Positions 17,108 to 25,604 of a stretch of 64,000 nucleotides of DNA are shown here, one piece after another (positions within the stretch are counted from its first letter, which is position 1; each line of letters opens with the position of its first letter). This stretch comes from Bog-756 sp050014755 (lineage in GTDB: Bacteria > Actinomycetota > Acidimicrobiia > Acidimicrobiales > RAAP-2). The stretch lies in assembly GCA_050014755.1 (NCBI GenBank), contig JBEKCS010000007.1:1-64000 (forward strand), given 5' to 3'. Both the position numbers and the translations under genes were made by a program. The notes under the pieces were generated by a model. That model was not told the DNA's origin, did no database searches, and saw only the letters and a list, made by a program, of their open reading frames with translations.

Positions 17108-18409
17108 GTGGCCGACTCGGACGACCCGCGGGAGGAAAGGAGCGACATCGCCACGACGATCGTGAGCGAGACCTCGGTCGAGCGCCACGACCGGGGAATC
17201 GGCCCCGACGCCCCGCGCCGGGACCGCATGTTCGCGGCGGCGTCGGCCAAGGGCGTGCCCCTGCGGACCATCCTCACGGTGGACGCGGTGGTCATCGGCA
17301 CCTGGGTGCTCTACCGCCTCCTGGGTCGCCTGCGCGAGGTGATCCTGTGGGTGCTGATCGCCTCGTTCATCGCCCTCGTCCTCAATCCGGCGGTGCGGTT
17401 CCTCCAGCGGCACCGGTTCCGCCGGGGCGCGGCGGTCGGCGTCGTGTTCGCCACCGCCGTGCTGTTCTTCGCCGGGCTCCTCGCCCTGTTCGGCTACCCG
17501 CTGGTCAACTCGCTCACCCACGTGGCCGAGCGTCTGCCCACCATGGTCAACCAAGTCCAGCGGGGACACGGGTGGCTGGCCCACGCGCTGAGACGCGTCG
17601 GCCTGCTGTCCTGGGTCCAGAAGAACGCGCCCCGGCTCAAGGGGTACGCCGAGAACCTGGGGAAGCCGGCCCTGTCGACGGGAGCCAACCTCTCCAAGGC
17701 CGTCATCTCGACCATCGTCTCCCTGACCACGATCGCCTTCCTCTCGCTCTTCATGCTCCTCGAGGCCCCGGTGCTGCGCACCGGCCTGTACGGCGCCATG
17801 AGCCCGAAGGTCCGCCGGGACGTGTCCGACGTGGCGGCCACCGTGTCCCGCTCGGTCACCGCCTACGTCCTCGGCACCGTCGGCATGGGGTTCCTGTTCG
17901 GCTTGGTGATCTTCATCACCATGCTCGTCCTGGGGGTACCGTTCGCCCTGCTGATCGGTCTGTGGGTGGCCCTTGTGGCCATGATCCCCCTGGTCGGGGG
18001 CCTCATCGCCGCGGTACCGACCGTGCTGCTGGCGTTCCTGCACTCGCCGACGGCCGGCCTGGCCGCCCTCATCGTGTTCCTCGGGTTCCAGCTTGTGGAG
18101 AATCACTTCGTGTACCCGGTGGTGATGAGCCGGGCCGTGCGGATGAACCCCCTGTGGGTCCTGCTCGCCGTTCTGATCGGCGCCAACCTGGGCGGCGCGC
18201 TCGGGTCGTCGCTCGGGGCGCTCGCCGGCGCCCTGGTGGCCATCCCCGTCGGCGGTGCCGCCCAGGTCGTGTTCCGGGAGGTCTGGGCCCGTACCCGGCC
18301 GGCCGGGCGGGAGTCCCACGGAGCGGGGTCGCCCGCCGCCGCGGACGGATCCGTCGCCGAGGGACCCGTGGCCGTGCCGGTGCCGGGTGGCCCGGGCCGG
18401 GACGGCTAG
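17108..18409 (+). CDS. AI-2E family (YdiK/PerM-type) transporter
   Basis: 433 aa, roughly eight helices. UPF0118/AI-2E exporter features: VLIASFIALVLNPAVRFLQ, a periplasmic-type amphipathic region, then MIPLVGGLIAAVPTVLLAF and the conserved FQLVENHFVYPVVMSRAV. The family includes TqsA and Na+/H+ antiporter-like members; no substrate is assigned here. I start at the GTG at 17108; the frame is open further upstream without family similarity. Divergent from the YbhN-like gene. A charged low-complexity tail ends the protein. Confidence 0.88.
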   Translation: MADSDDPREERSDIATTIVSETSVERHDRGIGPDAPRRDRMFAAASAKGVPLRTILTVDAVVIGTWVLYRLLGRLREVILWVLIASFIALVLNPAVRFLQRHRFRRGAAVGVVFATAVLFFAGLLALFGYPLVNSLTHVAERLPTMVNQVQRGHGWLAHALRRVGLLSWVQKNAPRLKGYAENLGKPALSTGANLSKAVISTIVSLTTIAFLSLFMLLEAPVLRTGLYGAMSPKVRRDVSDVAATVSRSVTAYVLGTVGMGFLFGLVIFITMLVLGVPFALLIGLWVALVAMIPLVGGLIAAVPTVLLAFLHSPTAGLAALIVFLGFQLVENHFVYPVVMSRAVRMNPLWVLLAVLIGANLGGALGSSLGALAGALVAIPVGGAAQVVFREVWARTRPAGRESHGAGSPAAADGSVAEGPVAVPVPGGPGRDG

Positions 18410-18439
18410 TCCGACCCGTTGGCCGCCCGGGCCGTCCCG

Positions 18440-18445
18440 TAAGCT
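18440..18445 (+). promoter_or_regulatory. -10-like TAAGCT for the mannosyltransferase gene
   Basis: TAAGCT ends 6 nt before the ATG at 18452; leaderless arrangement. Confidence 0.55.
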
Positions 18446-18451
18446 ACGGGG

Positions 18452-19195
18452 ATGGATGTCCTGGTGGTCCTGCCCACCTACAACGAGTCGGAGAACATCG
18501 ACCACGTACTGCGCCGGATCCGGGCCGCCCTGCCCGACGCCACGGTGCTGGTGGTCGACGACGGGAGCCCCGACGGCACCGCCGACATGGCCGAGATCCT
18601 CGGCAAGGAGCTGGGCCGCATCGAGGTGCTGAAGCGGCCGGCCAAGTCGGGGCTCGGGAGCGCCTACCGGGCCGGGTTCCGGTGGGGACTCGACCGGGGG
18701 TTCGACGCCTGCATCGAGATGGACGCCGACCTGTCCCACGAGCCCGAGGCCCTGCCCTCCCTGGTGGCGCCCCTGGTCGAGGGCAAGGAGCTGGTCATCG
18801 GCTCCCGGTACATCCCCGGCGGGATCATCCCCAACTGGGCCTGGCACCGCCGCCTGCTCTCCCGGGGCGGCAACCTCTACGCCTCGGCCGTGCTCGGCCT
18901 GCAGGTGGCCGACGCCACCGCCGGGTTCCGGGCCTATGCGGCATCCCTGCTCGACCGCATCGACCTCGACCGGATCCAGGCCGAGGGCTACGGGTTCCAG
19001 ATCGAGATGACCTACGCGGCCCGACGGGCCGGGGCCCCCGTCCTCGAGGTGCCCATCCGGTTCGTCGACCGGGTGGAGGGCGAGTCCAAGATGTCCGCGT
19101 TCATCGTGGTCGAGGCCCTCGGCCTCGTCACCTTGTGGGGGCTCCAGCGCCTCGTCGGCTCCCGCCGGGGCCTACCCCAGGTCGTGCGGGCCTGA
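18452..19195 (+). CDS. Polyprenol-phosphate mannosyltransferase (DPM1/Ppm1-like GT2)
   Basis: 247 aa soluble GT2 enzyme. Transfers mannose (or glucose) from a nucleotide sugar to polyprenyl phosphate at the inner face of the membrane. Motifs: VVLPTYNESENI, VVDDGSPDGT, EMDADLSHEP (metal-binding DxD), GSRYIPGG, and the DPM signature VADATAGFRAY with GYGFQIEMTY. Length matches the catalytic domain of mycobacterial Ppm1, which makes the donor for lipoglycans and protein mannosylation. No lipid-anchor domain is fused. Leaderless-type promoter. Confidence 0.92.
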   Translation: MDVLVVLPTYNESENIDHVLRRIRAALPDATVLVVDDGSPDGTADMAEILGKELGRIEVLKRPAKSGLGSAYRAGFRWGLDRGFDACIEMDADLSHEPEALPSLVAPLVEGKELVIGSRYIPGGIIPNWAWHRRLLSRGGNLYASAVLGLQVADATAGFRAYAASLLDRIDLDRIQAEGYGFQIEMTYAARRAGAPVLEVPIRFVDRVEGESKMSAFIVVEALGLVTLWGLQRLVGSRRGLPQVVRA

Positions 19196-19205
19196 TGCCC
19201 GTGCC

Positions 19206-19916
19206 GTGACCGAGCCGGTACGAGTCCTCGTCGTCGACGACGAGCCTTACATCACCGACGTGCTGTCGGCGGCCCTGGCGTTCGAGGGGTTCTCGGTCGA
19301 GGAGGCGTCGGACGGCGGTGAGGCCCTGACCAAGGCCCGGACCGGCGAGTTCGACTGCATCGTCCTCGACGTGATGCTGCCCGACGGGGACGGGTTGGAC
19401 GGGTTGGACGGGTTCGAGATCTGCAGGAGACTGCGGAGCGAGGACATCACCACCCCGGTCCTCTTCCTGACCGCACGCGATGCCGACGCCGACAAGCTGG
19501 AAGGTCTCGCCCTCGGGGACGACTACGTGACGAAGCCGTTCAGCAGCGACGAGCTGGTGGCGCGGATCCGGGCCGTCCTGCGGCGTACCGGTGGCGCAGC
19601 GGGCGAGGACGGCCGGCGTCTGCGCTGCGGCGACCTCGTCCTCGACCTCGACACCCGCGAGGTGTGGCGGTCCGGCGAGCCGGTGTCTCTCACGGCCACG
19701 GAGTTCAACCTGCTGAGCTTCCTGGCCTCCAACCAGCGCCGTGTCCTGTCGAGGGCGCAGATCCTGGACGAGGTGTGGGACCACGGCTACGAGGGCGACT
19801 CCAACATCGTGGAGATCTATATCTCCTACCTGCGTAAGAAGGTCGACCGGGAGGGTCCCTCGCTCATCCACACCGTGCGCGGTGTCGGCTACACGCTGCG
19901 GGAGCCCGCCAAGTGA
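19206..19916 (+). CDS. OmpR-family response regulator
   Basis: 236 aa: receiver domain (about residues 5-125) with D11/D12 and phosphorylatable D55 (CIVLDVMLPDG), FLTARD and the conserved Lys in DYVTKPFS. A winged-helix DNA-binding domain follows (about 140-233; LTATEFNLLSFLASN, RVLSRAQILDEVW, IVEIYISYLRKK). A 9-bp triplication inserts D-G-L steps right after the phosphorylation site. Its TGA overlaps the kinase GTG, so the pair is co-translated. It resembles MprA/TcrX-type regulators of envelope stress, but the signal is unknown. Confidence 0.95.
   Translation: MTEPVRVLVVDDEPYITDVLSAALAFEGFSVEEASDGGEALTKARTGEFDCIVLDVMLPDGDGLDGLDGFEICRRLRSEDITTPVLFLTARDADADKLEGLALGDDYVTKPFSSDELVARIRAVLRRTGGAAGEDGRRLRCGDLVLDLDTREVWRSGEPVSLTATEFNLLSFLASNQRRVLSRAQILDEVWDHGYEGDSNIVEIYISYLRKKVDREGPSLIHTVRGVGYTLREPAK
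19389..19415 (+). repeat. Tandem 9-bp repeat (gacgggttg), 3 copies, beside the phospho-Asp
   Basis: Two exact copies and a third ending in c. They encode D-G-L repeated in the loop following D55 of the response regulator, a loop normally about six residues shorter (MLPGLDGFE-type). Confidence 0.85.
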
Positions 19917-21523
19917 CCCTGCGGCGACGACTGGTGGCCACCATGGTGGGGGTGGTGGCCGTGGGCCTGATCGTCGTGGACCTGTTCACACTGACGTCCC
20001 TGCACTCGTTCCTCTACGGCAGGGTGGACAGCCAGCTCACCGCCGCGGCCCACGAGGTCGCCGACCTGACCGTCCGTGCCCAGAGCCGCCACCGGCCGAT
20101 CACCGCGACGGAGATCAGGGAACGGGTGAGCCCGGATGTCTACGTGGAACTGCTCGATCCGAAGGGCGTACCGGTCGTGGTCAAGCCGTCGGGATCCAGC
20201 CTCCAGGCCGACCCCAAGCCCGACCTGCCCGACCCACTCCCCGTCCGGCCGCTCGCACCGGACTACGACCTCGACTCCCCGGCACAGGTGTACCGCCCCG
20301 CCGACTCCGCGGTCACGGTGGGTTCCTTCCACAAGTCCGAACGGGACCGGAGCGTCGTCGGCCCTCCCCAGTACCGGGTGCTGGCCGTCCCGCTCCCGGG
20401 TCTGACGCTGGTCGTGGCCACCCGCCTCGACTCGGTGACGGCCACCCTCAACTCGCTGCGGGCCATCGAGCTCGGACTGACGATCAGCCTCCTGGTGCTC
20501 CTGGCCATCCTCATCACGGCGATCCTGAGACGGGGCCTCCGGCCCCTCGAGGACATGTCCCGGGAGGCGGACGCCATCGCCGCCGGTGACCTGACCCGTC
20601 GGGTGCATCCGGGTGACGGCACCACCGAGATCTCCCGGCTGGGCCGGGCCCTCAACGGGATGCTGGCCCAGATCGAGACGGCGTTCGCCCAACGGGCGAC
20701 GTCCGAGGAGCGGCTGCGCAACTTCCTGGCCGACGCGTCCCACGAGCTACGGACACCGCTGACCTCCATCCAGGGGTACGCCGAGCTCCTCCGCAAGGAC
20801 GCGCTGCCCGACGCGGCTGCCCGCGACCGCGCCCTGGTGCGGATCGAGCAGGAGGCGGCCCGGATGGGCGTCCTGGTGGGCGACCTCTCGGTGTTGGCCA
20901 GAGAGGGTGAGGGTCCGACCCCTGAGCTGGTCCGGGTGGATCTCGTCGGGGTGGTGTCCGAGGTGGTCCGCGACGCACGGGTGATCGACGGGTCCCGGAC
21001 CATCGAGCTCGACTGCCCGCAGGCGGTCCCCGTCCTCGGTGACCCGGCCCAGTTGGAGCAGCTCGTGCACAACCTGGTCGGCAACGCGCTGGCCCACACC
21101 CCGGCCGGGACCCCGGTCGAGGTCGGGGTGTGGATCGACGGGGCCCGGGCCGTCCTCGAGGTCCGCGACCACGGACCCGGCATGGATGCGGCGCAGGCCG
21201 CCCGGGTGTTCGACCGCTTCTACCGGGGGAGCTCGGCCAGCCGTGGGAGCGGCTCGGGCCTCGGCCTGTTCATCGTGTCCAGCCTGGCCCGCGCCTTCGG
21301 CGGCGAGGCGTCGGTGAGGTCGTCACCGGGGGAGGGGTCGACGTTCACGGTGGTGCTGCCGGTCGAGGACGGAGCGACACCCCCGGCCCCTCCGGCCACC
21401 GGGAGGCGCTCCCTGTGGTCGCGCCCGACCGGCGGTGGGACACCGGGGCCGACGCCCGAGGCTGGCGGCGCCGACCCCGGTGGCGCGCCGGCCGTGCCGG
21501 ACTCCCGGACCGGTCGCCGGTGA
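19913..21523 (+). CDS. Membrane sensor histidine kinase
   Basis: 536 aa, partner of the preceding OmpR regulator (GTGA overlap). TM1 about 10-30, an extracytoplasmic sensor of about 155 residues, TM2 about 187-205, then HAMP and HisKA with H277 in DASHELRTPL. The HATPase domain has N-box NLVGNALAHTP, DHGPGMD and GSGLGLFIVSSLA. The layout is that of MprB/TcrY/PrrB kinases. The last ~70 residues are a Pro/Gly/Arg-rich tail. The sensor region has no motif I can name. Confidence 0.95.
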   Translation: MTLRRRLVATMVGVVAVGLIVVDLFTLTSLHSFLYGRVDSQLTAAAHEVADLTVRAQSRHRPITATEIRERVSPDVYVELLDPKGVPVVVKPSGSSLQADPKPDLPDPLPVRPLAPDYDLDSPAQVYRPADSAVTVGSFHKSERDRSVVGPPQYRVLAVPLPGLTLVVATRLDSVTATLNSLRAIELGLTISLLVLLAILITAILRRGLRPLEDMSREADAIAAGDLTRRVHPGDGTTEISRLGRALNGMLAQIETAFAQRATSEERLRNFLADASHELRTPLTSIQGYAELLRKDALPDAAARDRALVRIEQEAARMGVLVGDLSVLAREGEGPTPELVRVDLVGVVSEVVRDARVIDGSRTIELDCPQAVPVLGDPAQLEQLVHNLVGNALAHTPAGTPVEVGVWIDGARAVLEVRDHGPGMDAAQAARVFDRFYRGSSASRGSGSGLGLFIVSSLARAFGGEASVRSSPGEGSTFTVVLPVEDGATPPAPPATGRRSLWSRPTGGGTPGPTPEAGGADPGGAPAVPDSRTGRR

Positions 21524-22344
21524 GCGGACCCGAGCTGGTCACCATCGACCGGGGGAGCGGTCCTCCCGTCCTCCTCCTCCATGGACAGCCGGGAACCGGC
21601 TCGTCGTGGGATCCGGTGACGGATCTCCTGGCCGACGAGTTCCGGGTCCTCGCCCCGGACCGCGCCGGCTACGGAGCGACGTCGGGCGGGGCCCAGGGCC
21701 TGGCCGGCAATGCCCGACTCGCGGCCGACCTGCTCGACCGGTTGGATGTCGGACCGACCACCGTCGTCGCCCACAGCTGGTCCGGGGGCGTCGCCGTGCT
21801 GCTGGCCGACCGCCGTCCCGACCTGGTGCAGGGACTGGTCCTGGTGGGTGCGGCCTGCACGCCGGACAGCCTCGACCGCATCGACCGGCTGCTGGGCCTG
21901 CGGTTCGTGGGGGACGTGATGACCGTGGCCGGACTGCTGGCGCTCGGTGAGGTGCTCCCCAAGGTCCGGCGCCTGGCGCCACGGCTGCCGGAGGGTGTCC
22001 GCGACCAGTTCGCCTCCGCGCTCCCCGATCAGGGGGTGCTGGGTGGACAGCGGGGCGCCCTCGGGCGCCATCGACAGACGTTCCTGATCGAGCAGCGGGC
22101 GCTCGTCGACGAGCTGCCGGAGGTCGACGGGGTGCTCGGTCGGATCCGGGTGCCCACCGCGGTGGTGGTCGGTACGTGGGACCTGGTGGTCCGCCCGGCG
22201 GCCGCCCGGACGCTGGCCGGGGCCATCCCCGGGGCCGAGCTGGTCGAGATCGAGCGGGCCGGACACTTCGTGGCCCGCGACGCTCCGGAGCGCCTGGCCG
22301 ACGTCGTCGCCCGCTACCGGCGCGCCACGGCCGAGAGCCACTAG
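21520..22344 (+). CDS. Alpha/beta-hydrolase fold protein
   Basis: 274 aa from the GTG overlapping the kinase stop. PPVLLLHGQPGTGSSW is the oxyanion-hole region. The nucleophile elbow reads AHSWSGG (G-x-S pattern with Ala in place of the first Gly). A late Asp (VVVGTWDLVV) and His (RAGHFVARD) complete a plausible triad. Substrate unknown; haloperoxidase- or epoxide-hydrolase-like proteins share this layout. Translational coupling to a sensor kinase suggests expression under the same signal, but no functional link can be proved. Confidence 0.85.
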   Translation: MSGPELVTIDRGSGPPVLLLHGQPGTGSSWDPVTDLLADEFRVLAPDRAGYGATSGGAQGLAGNARLAADLLDRLDVGPTTVVAHSWSGGVAVLLADRRPDLVQGLVLVGAACTPDSLDRIDRLLGLRFVGDVMTVAGLLALGEVLPKVRRLAPRLPEGVRDQFASALPDQGVLGGQRGALGRHRQTFLIEQRALVDELPEVDGVLGRIRVPTAVVVGTWDLVVRPAAARTLAGAIPGAELVEIERAGHFVARDAPERLADVVARYRRATAESH

Positions 22345-23742
22345 CTAGCGGCCTCGTTCGTCGGCGGTGACGAAGGGCACCCCCGGGGCCAGCGCGTCGA
22401 AGACGGCGCTGAACTTGAGCCGGGTCTCGAGGAGCTCCGTCTCCGGGCGCGACCCGGCGACGATCCCCACGCCGGCGGTCATGCGGACGGCGGGGCCGTC
22501 GACGGTCATCGCCCGGATCCCCACCATCCACCGCCCGTCCCCGGCAGCGTCCACGTAACCGACCGGTCCGGCATAGGTGCCCCGCGGTGTGGGCTCGAGC
22601 TCGTCGATGAGCCCGATCGCCGCCTGACGGGGGACCCCGGCGACGGCCGGGGTGGGGTGGAGCAGCGCGGCGAGGTGCAGCGCACTCGGCACCCGCCCGT
22701 CGGGCGAGGGACGGAGCGTTCCGTCGATGGTCGTCCCGAGGTGGGTGATGGTGTGGAGGTGGACCAGTTCGGGTCGGTCGGGGACGTGAAGATCGGCACT
22801 GACCGGTCCCAGCACGTCGCGGATGGCCACGACCACCAGGCGGTGCTCCTCGCCGTCCTTGGCCGAGTCGACGAGCGATGGCGGGAGGCCGCTCACCGCG
22901 CCGTGGATCCGGTCGGTGGTGCCGGCGAGCGGTCTGCTCCTGAATCGGGTGCCGTCCCGCTCGACGAGGAGCTCGGGACTGGCCCCCACGAACTGGCCGG
23001 CCGGCGTCGGCACGGAAAACACGACACAGCTGGGCTCGATGTCGGCCCACCGTCCGAGGAGTGCCGCCAGGTCCACCTCGTGGTCGAGGTGGACGTCGAC
23101 GCTGCGGGCGAGCACGACCTTCACCAGGTCGCGGCGTCGGATGGCGTCGACCGCCGCGGCCACCGACCGGAGGAAGTCGTCGTCGCTGGTGCGGGGCTCG
23201 ATCCGCACGGCGCCCGGTCCGAATGAGCCGTTCCGGTGGGCGCCGGCCCGATCGGCCAGCCGGCCGCGCAGCGCCGACGCAACCGCCGGATCGGTGGGAT
23301 CGGGTCCGGCGTCCCCGTCGGCGACGGCCAGGGTCACCCATTCGGTGCCGTCCCGCTCGCGGCAGTAGAGGAGCTCGGGAACGACCAGCGCCCCGGGCGC
23401 GTGGCGGTCGAAGGGGAGTGCGCCGAAGGCCGTCACGGCATGACCCGGCCCGGTCGGACCCGGCTGCACCCGGTCGTCGCAGGGGATGGCGGCCAGTGCG
23501 TCCACGACGGCGTCGACGGCGCCGAGGTCGGCCGTCCCGTGGGGGAGCTCGAACGTCGCAGCTGTGCCCAGGCCGACCAGCACCCGGCCTGCGTCGGCCA
23601 CCAGGATGCCCGTGTCGCCGGCCACGGCGTAGGGGTCGAGCGGCCTGCCGGCAGGGAGTGTCACCCGTAGTGCGCGTACCGCAGGGACCGGGCCGACCCG
23701 GTCCCGGGCGAGTGCCGCTCCGGTGGGTGAGCCGACGGTCAC
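22345..23742 (-). CDS. menF: Isochorismate synthase (MenF-type)
   Basis: Converts chorismate to isochorismate, the entry to menaquinone synthesis. 465 aa, GTG start overlapping the stop of the upstream methyltransferase. The C-terminal chorismate-utilising domain is complete: DLVKVVLARSVDV, FVGASPELLVERDG, RPLAGTTDR, DGEEHRLVVVAIRD, LHTITHLGT and PRGTYAGPVGYVDAAGDGRW. Siderophore or salicylate isochorismate synthases share these motifs; the menG neighbour favours menaquinone. The first ~150 residues are less conserved. Confidence 0.92.
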   Translation of the reverse strand: MTVGSPTGAALARDRVGPVPAVRALRVTLPAGRPLDPYAVAGDTGILVADAGRVLVGLGTAATFELPHGTADLGAVDAVVDALAAIPCDDRVQPGPTGPGHAVTAFGALPFDRHAPGALVVPELLYCRERDGTEWVTLAVADGDAGPDPTDPAVASALRGRLADRAGAHRNGSFGPGAVRIEPRTSDDDFLRSVAAAVDAIRRRDLVKVVLARSVDVHLDHEVDLAALLGRWADIEPSCVVFSVPTPAGQFVGASPELLVERDGTRFRSRPLAGTTDRIHGAVSGLPPSLVDSAKDGEEHRLVVVAIRDVLGPVSADLHVPDRPELVHLHTITHLGTTIDGTLRPSPDGRVPSALHLAALLHPTPAVAGVPRQAAIGLIDELEPTPRGTYAGPVGYVDAAGDGRWMVGIRAMTVDGPAVRMTAGVGIVAGSRPETELLETRLKFSAVFDALAPGVPFVTADERGR

Positions 23743-24527
23743 GGGCGACCGGACCTGGTGGCGGTGATCAACTGGCTCAGCCCACCTGTCAGGGCGCGCC
23801 GGTTGACCGACGAGAAACCGGCCTCCTGGAGCATCGAGCGGAGCTCACCGGTGGACGGCAGGTAGGCCGTCGAGCGCGGGAGGTACCGGTAGGCCGACCG
23901 GTCCGACAGGAGGCCGCCGATGACCGGGACCACCCGGCGGAACCAGATGCGGTGGCCGGCCCGCAGGAGTCCGGAGTCCGGCTCGGACACTTCGAGCAGG
24001 CTGATCCGGCCCCCCGGGCGGACGATCCGCCCGAACTCGCCGAACACCGCGGCGAGCTCGGTGAAGTTGCGGAGGGCGTAGCCACAGGTGATCCCGTCGA
24101 CGCTCGCCGCGGCGACCGGCAGCGCCGCCCCGTCGGCCTGGGCCAGAGGTGCGCCGGTCCGGTTGGCGGTCAGCATCCCCCACGACAGGTCCACACCGAA
24201 GGCCCGGAACCCGCCGGCCTGCAGCAGCGCGAGGAAGTCACCGGTGCCGCAGGCCAGATCGAGCACTGTCGAGCCGGCCGGGAGGGCCAGCGCCCGCAGC
24301 GACTGTCTGCGCCACCGGATGTCGAGACCGAAGGTCATGGCCCGGTTGACCAGGTCGTAGCGGGGGGCGATGGCGTCGAACATGGACCGGACCAGCTCGG
24401 TCTTGGCGGCTCCGGTCGGCAGGTCGGCCTCGCGGGCCCGGGCCGCCGTCTCGAGGGCGATGCCCGCCGTCGTCGACGGAGGAGTGTCCCGGCCGGACGG
24501 TTCGGGATCCTGCGCGGCCCCGCTCAC
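23739..24527 (-). CDS. menG: Demethylmenaquinone methyltransferase
   Basis: SAM-dependent C-methylation of demethylmenaquinone, the last step to menaquinone. 262 aa from the GTG at 24527, whose GTGA overlaps the stop of the MerR gene. UbiE/MenG motifs: FDAIAPRYDLVNRAMTFGLDIRWRR, VLDLACGTGDF (SAM site), ITCGYALRNFTE, GGRISLLEVSEPD and AYRYLPRSTAYLP. A ~30-residue low-complexity start precedes the domain. It lies between the regulator gene and menF in one minus-strand operon. Confidence 0.95.
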   Translation of the reverse strand: MSGAAQDPEPSGRDTPPSTTAGIALETAARAREADLPTGAAKTELVRSMFDAIAPRYDLVNRAMTFGLDIRWRRQSLRALALPAGSTVLDLACGTGDFLALLQAGGFRAFGVDLSWGMLTANRTGAPLAQADGAALPVAAASVDGITCGYALRNFTELAAVFGEFGRIVRPGGRISLLEVSEPDSGLLRAGHRIWFRRVVPVIGGLLSDRSAYRYLPRSTAYLPSTGELRSMLQEAGFSSVNRRALTGGLSQLITATRSGRP

Positions 24528-25495
24528 CGGGAGACCGTCCGCTCGGATCCGGCGGGGCGCAGTTCCCCTTTGGGCCCGGACGCAGCGGTGCCGCTCCGGA
24601 CCGCCCGGCGCTCCTCGTCCGATCCAACCCGTTCGACGTGGTCGAGTGCGGCTTTGACCAGGGTCCGGCTGAAGTGATGTCCGACCAGTGTGGTGACGGC
24701 CGGGAGGAGCTCGGCATAGGACTGGAGGAGCCCGTCGACCGCCGGATCGCCGGTGGCGCCCCCGGGGAGGCCGGAGACCGGGTGGGACAGTGCGTCGGGG
24801 ACGGCGCCGTGCCGGAGCGGGTCGCGGATGTGGGCGGCGAACATGGCCACCGCCTCCCGGGCGACGGCCACGGTGGCCTCGTGGTGGCGGCGCGCCAGGT
24901 CGAGCAGGTCGGAGAGGGGGATGCCCCACTCGAGCATGAGGAGGCCGGCCCGGGACGCGGCCACGTCCTCGTCGGTGTAGCGCTCCTGCCCGCCGATCCG
25001 CTTGGGGATGAGCAGGCCCTCGGCCTCGAGGGCCTTCAGCAGTGCCAGCGGCATCCCGGTGGCCTCGGACAGCTCGGTGACCGTATAGGTGGCCTCGTCA
25101 TAGGTGGCCTCGTCCCCGACCGTGCCGCCCGGGCCGCCCGTGCCGCCCGGAACTCCATCGGTACCGTCGGCCGACGGGACGGCCGGTGGATGCGAACCGG
25201 GGACGGACGACCGGGCCGGACCGGCTCCGGTGGCGGGCAGTCCCGACAGCTGACCGAGGAGCGCCTCGTCGGCCGCGTCGAGCTCGCCGGACACGAGCCG
25301 GGCGATCGTGGCCAGTGTGAAGCCGCGCTGCTGCAGCGACCGGATGCGGCTCAGGCGATCGAGGTGGCCGTCGCCGTACCAGGCGATCCGGCCCTCGCGT
25401 CGGGGAGGATCGAGCAGGCCCTTGCTCTGGTAGTAGCGGATGGTGTCCACGGACACGGCCGCCTGTGCCGACAGCTCCTCGACCCGCAGTTCCAT
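24524..25495 (-). CDS. MerR-family regulator with two MerR-type helix-turn-helix domains
   Basis: 323 aa. First MerR domain at residues 1-75 (VEELSAQAAVSVDTIRYYQSKGLL, then Y-G-D-G-HLDRLSRIRSLQQRGFTL). A Gly/Pro-rich linker follows, then a second MerR-like domain at about 137-205 (YTVTELSEATGMPLALLKALEAEGLL, RYTDEDV, GIPLSDLLDLARRH). The C-terminal ~110 residues are helical and of unknown ligand specificity. It heads the menG-menF operon, and a perfect dyad covers its own -10 element, so autoregulation is likely. Tandem MerR domains in one chain are uncommon. Confidence 0.88.
   Translation of the reverse strand: MELRVEELSAQAAVSVDTIRYYQSKGLLDPPRREGRIAWYGDGHLDRLSRIRSLQQRGFTLATIARLVSGELDAADEALLGQLSGLPATGAGPARSSVPGSHPPAVPSADGTDGVPGGTGGPGGTVGDEATYDEATYTVTELSEATGMPLALLKALEAEGLLIPKRIGGQERYTDEDVAASRAGLLMLEWGIPLSDLLDLARRHHEATVAVAREAVAMFAAHIRDPLRHGAVPDALSHPVSGLPGGATGDPAVDGLLQSYAELLPAVTTLVGHHFSRTLVKAALDHVERVGSDEERRAVRSGTAASGPKGELRPAGSERTVSR
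25085..25114 (-). repeat. 15-bp direct duplication in the MerR linker
   Basis: Two exact copies of a 15-bp unit (ataggtggcctcgtc on the plus strand) encode a doubled D-E-A-T-Y in the linker before the second MerR domain. Confidence 0.85.
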
Positions 25496-25498
25496 GCC

Positions 25499-25515
25499 AC
25501 TACTCTAGGAGTAGT
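25499..25515 (-). promoter_or_regulatory. Operator-like dyad ACTACTC-tag-GAGTAGT over the merR -10 element
   Basis: A perfect 7+7 bp inverted repeat with a 3-nt spacer. It overlaps TAGAGT (25502-25507 on the minus strand), which ends 6 nt before the merR ATG at 25495. This fits an operator at which the MerR protein would control its own leaderless promoter and hence menG and menF. Confidence 0.65.
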
Positions 25516-25604
25516 TGCTCACATTGTCGGAGCGGGGTGGTCCGTCCCGTTGCGACCAGGGAATTCCCTGGCGGGAGGCCGGTCAGGACCGCACCGGAGG
25601 CCGG

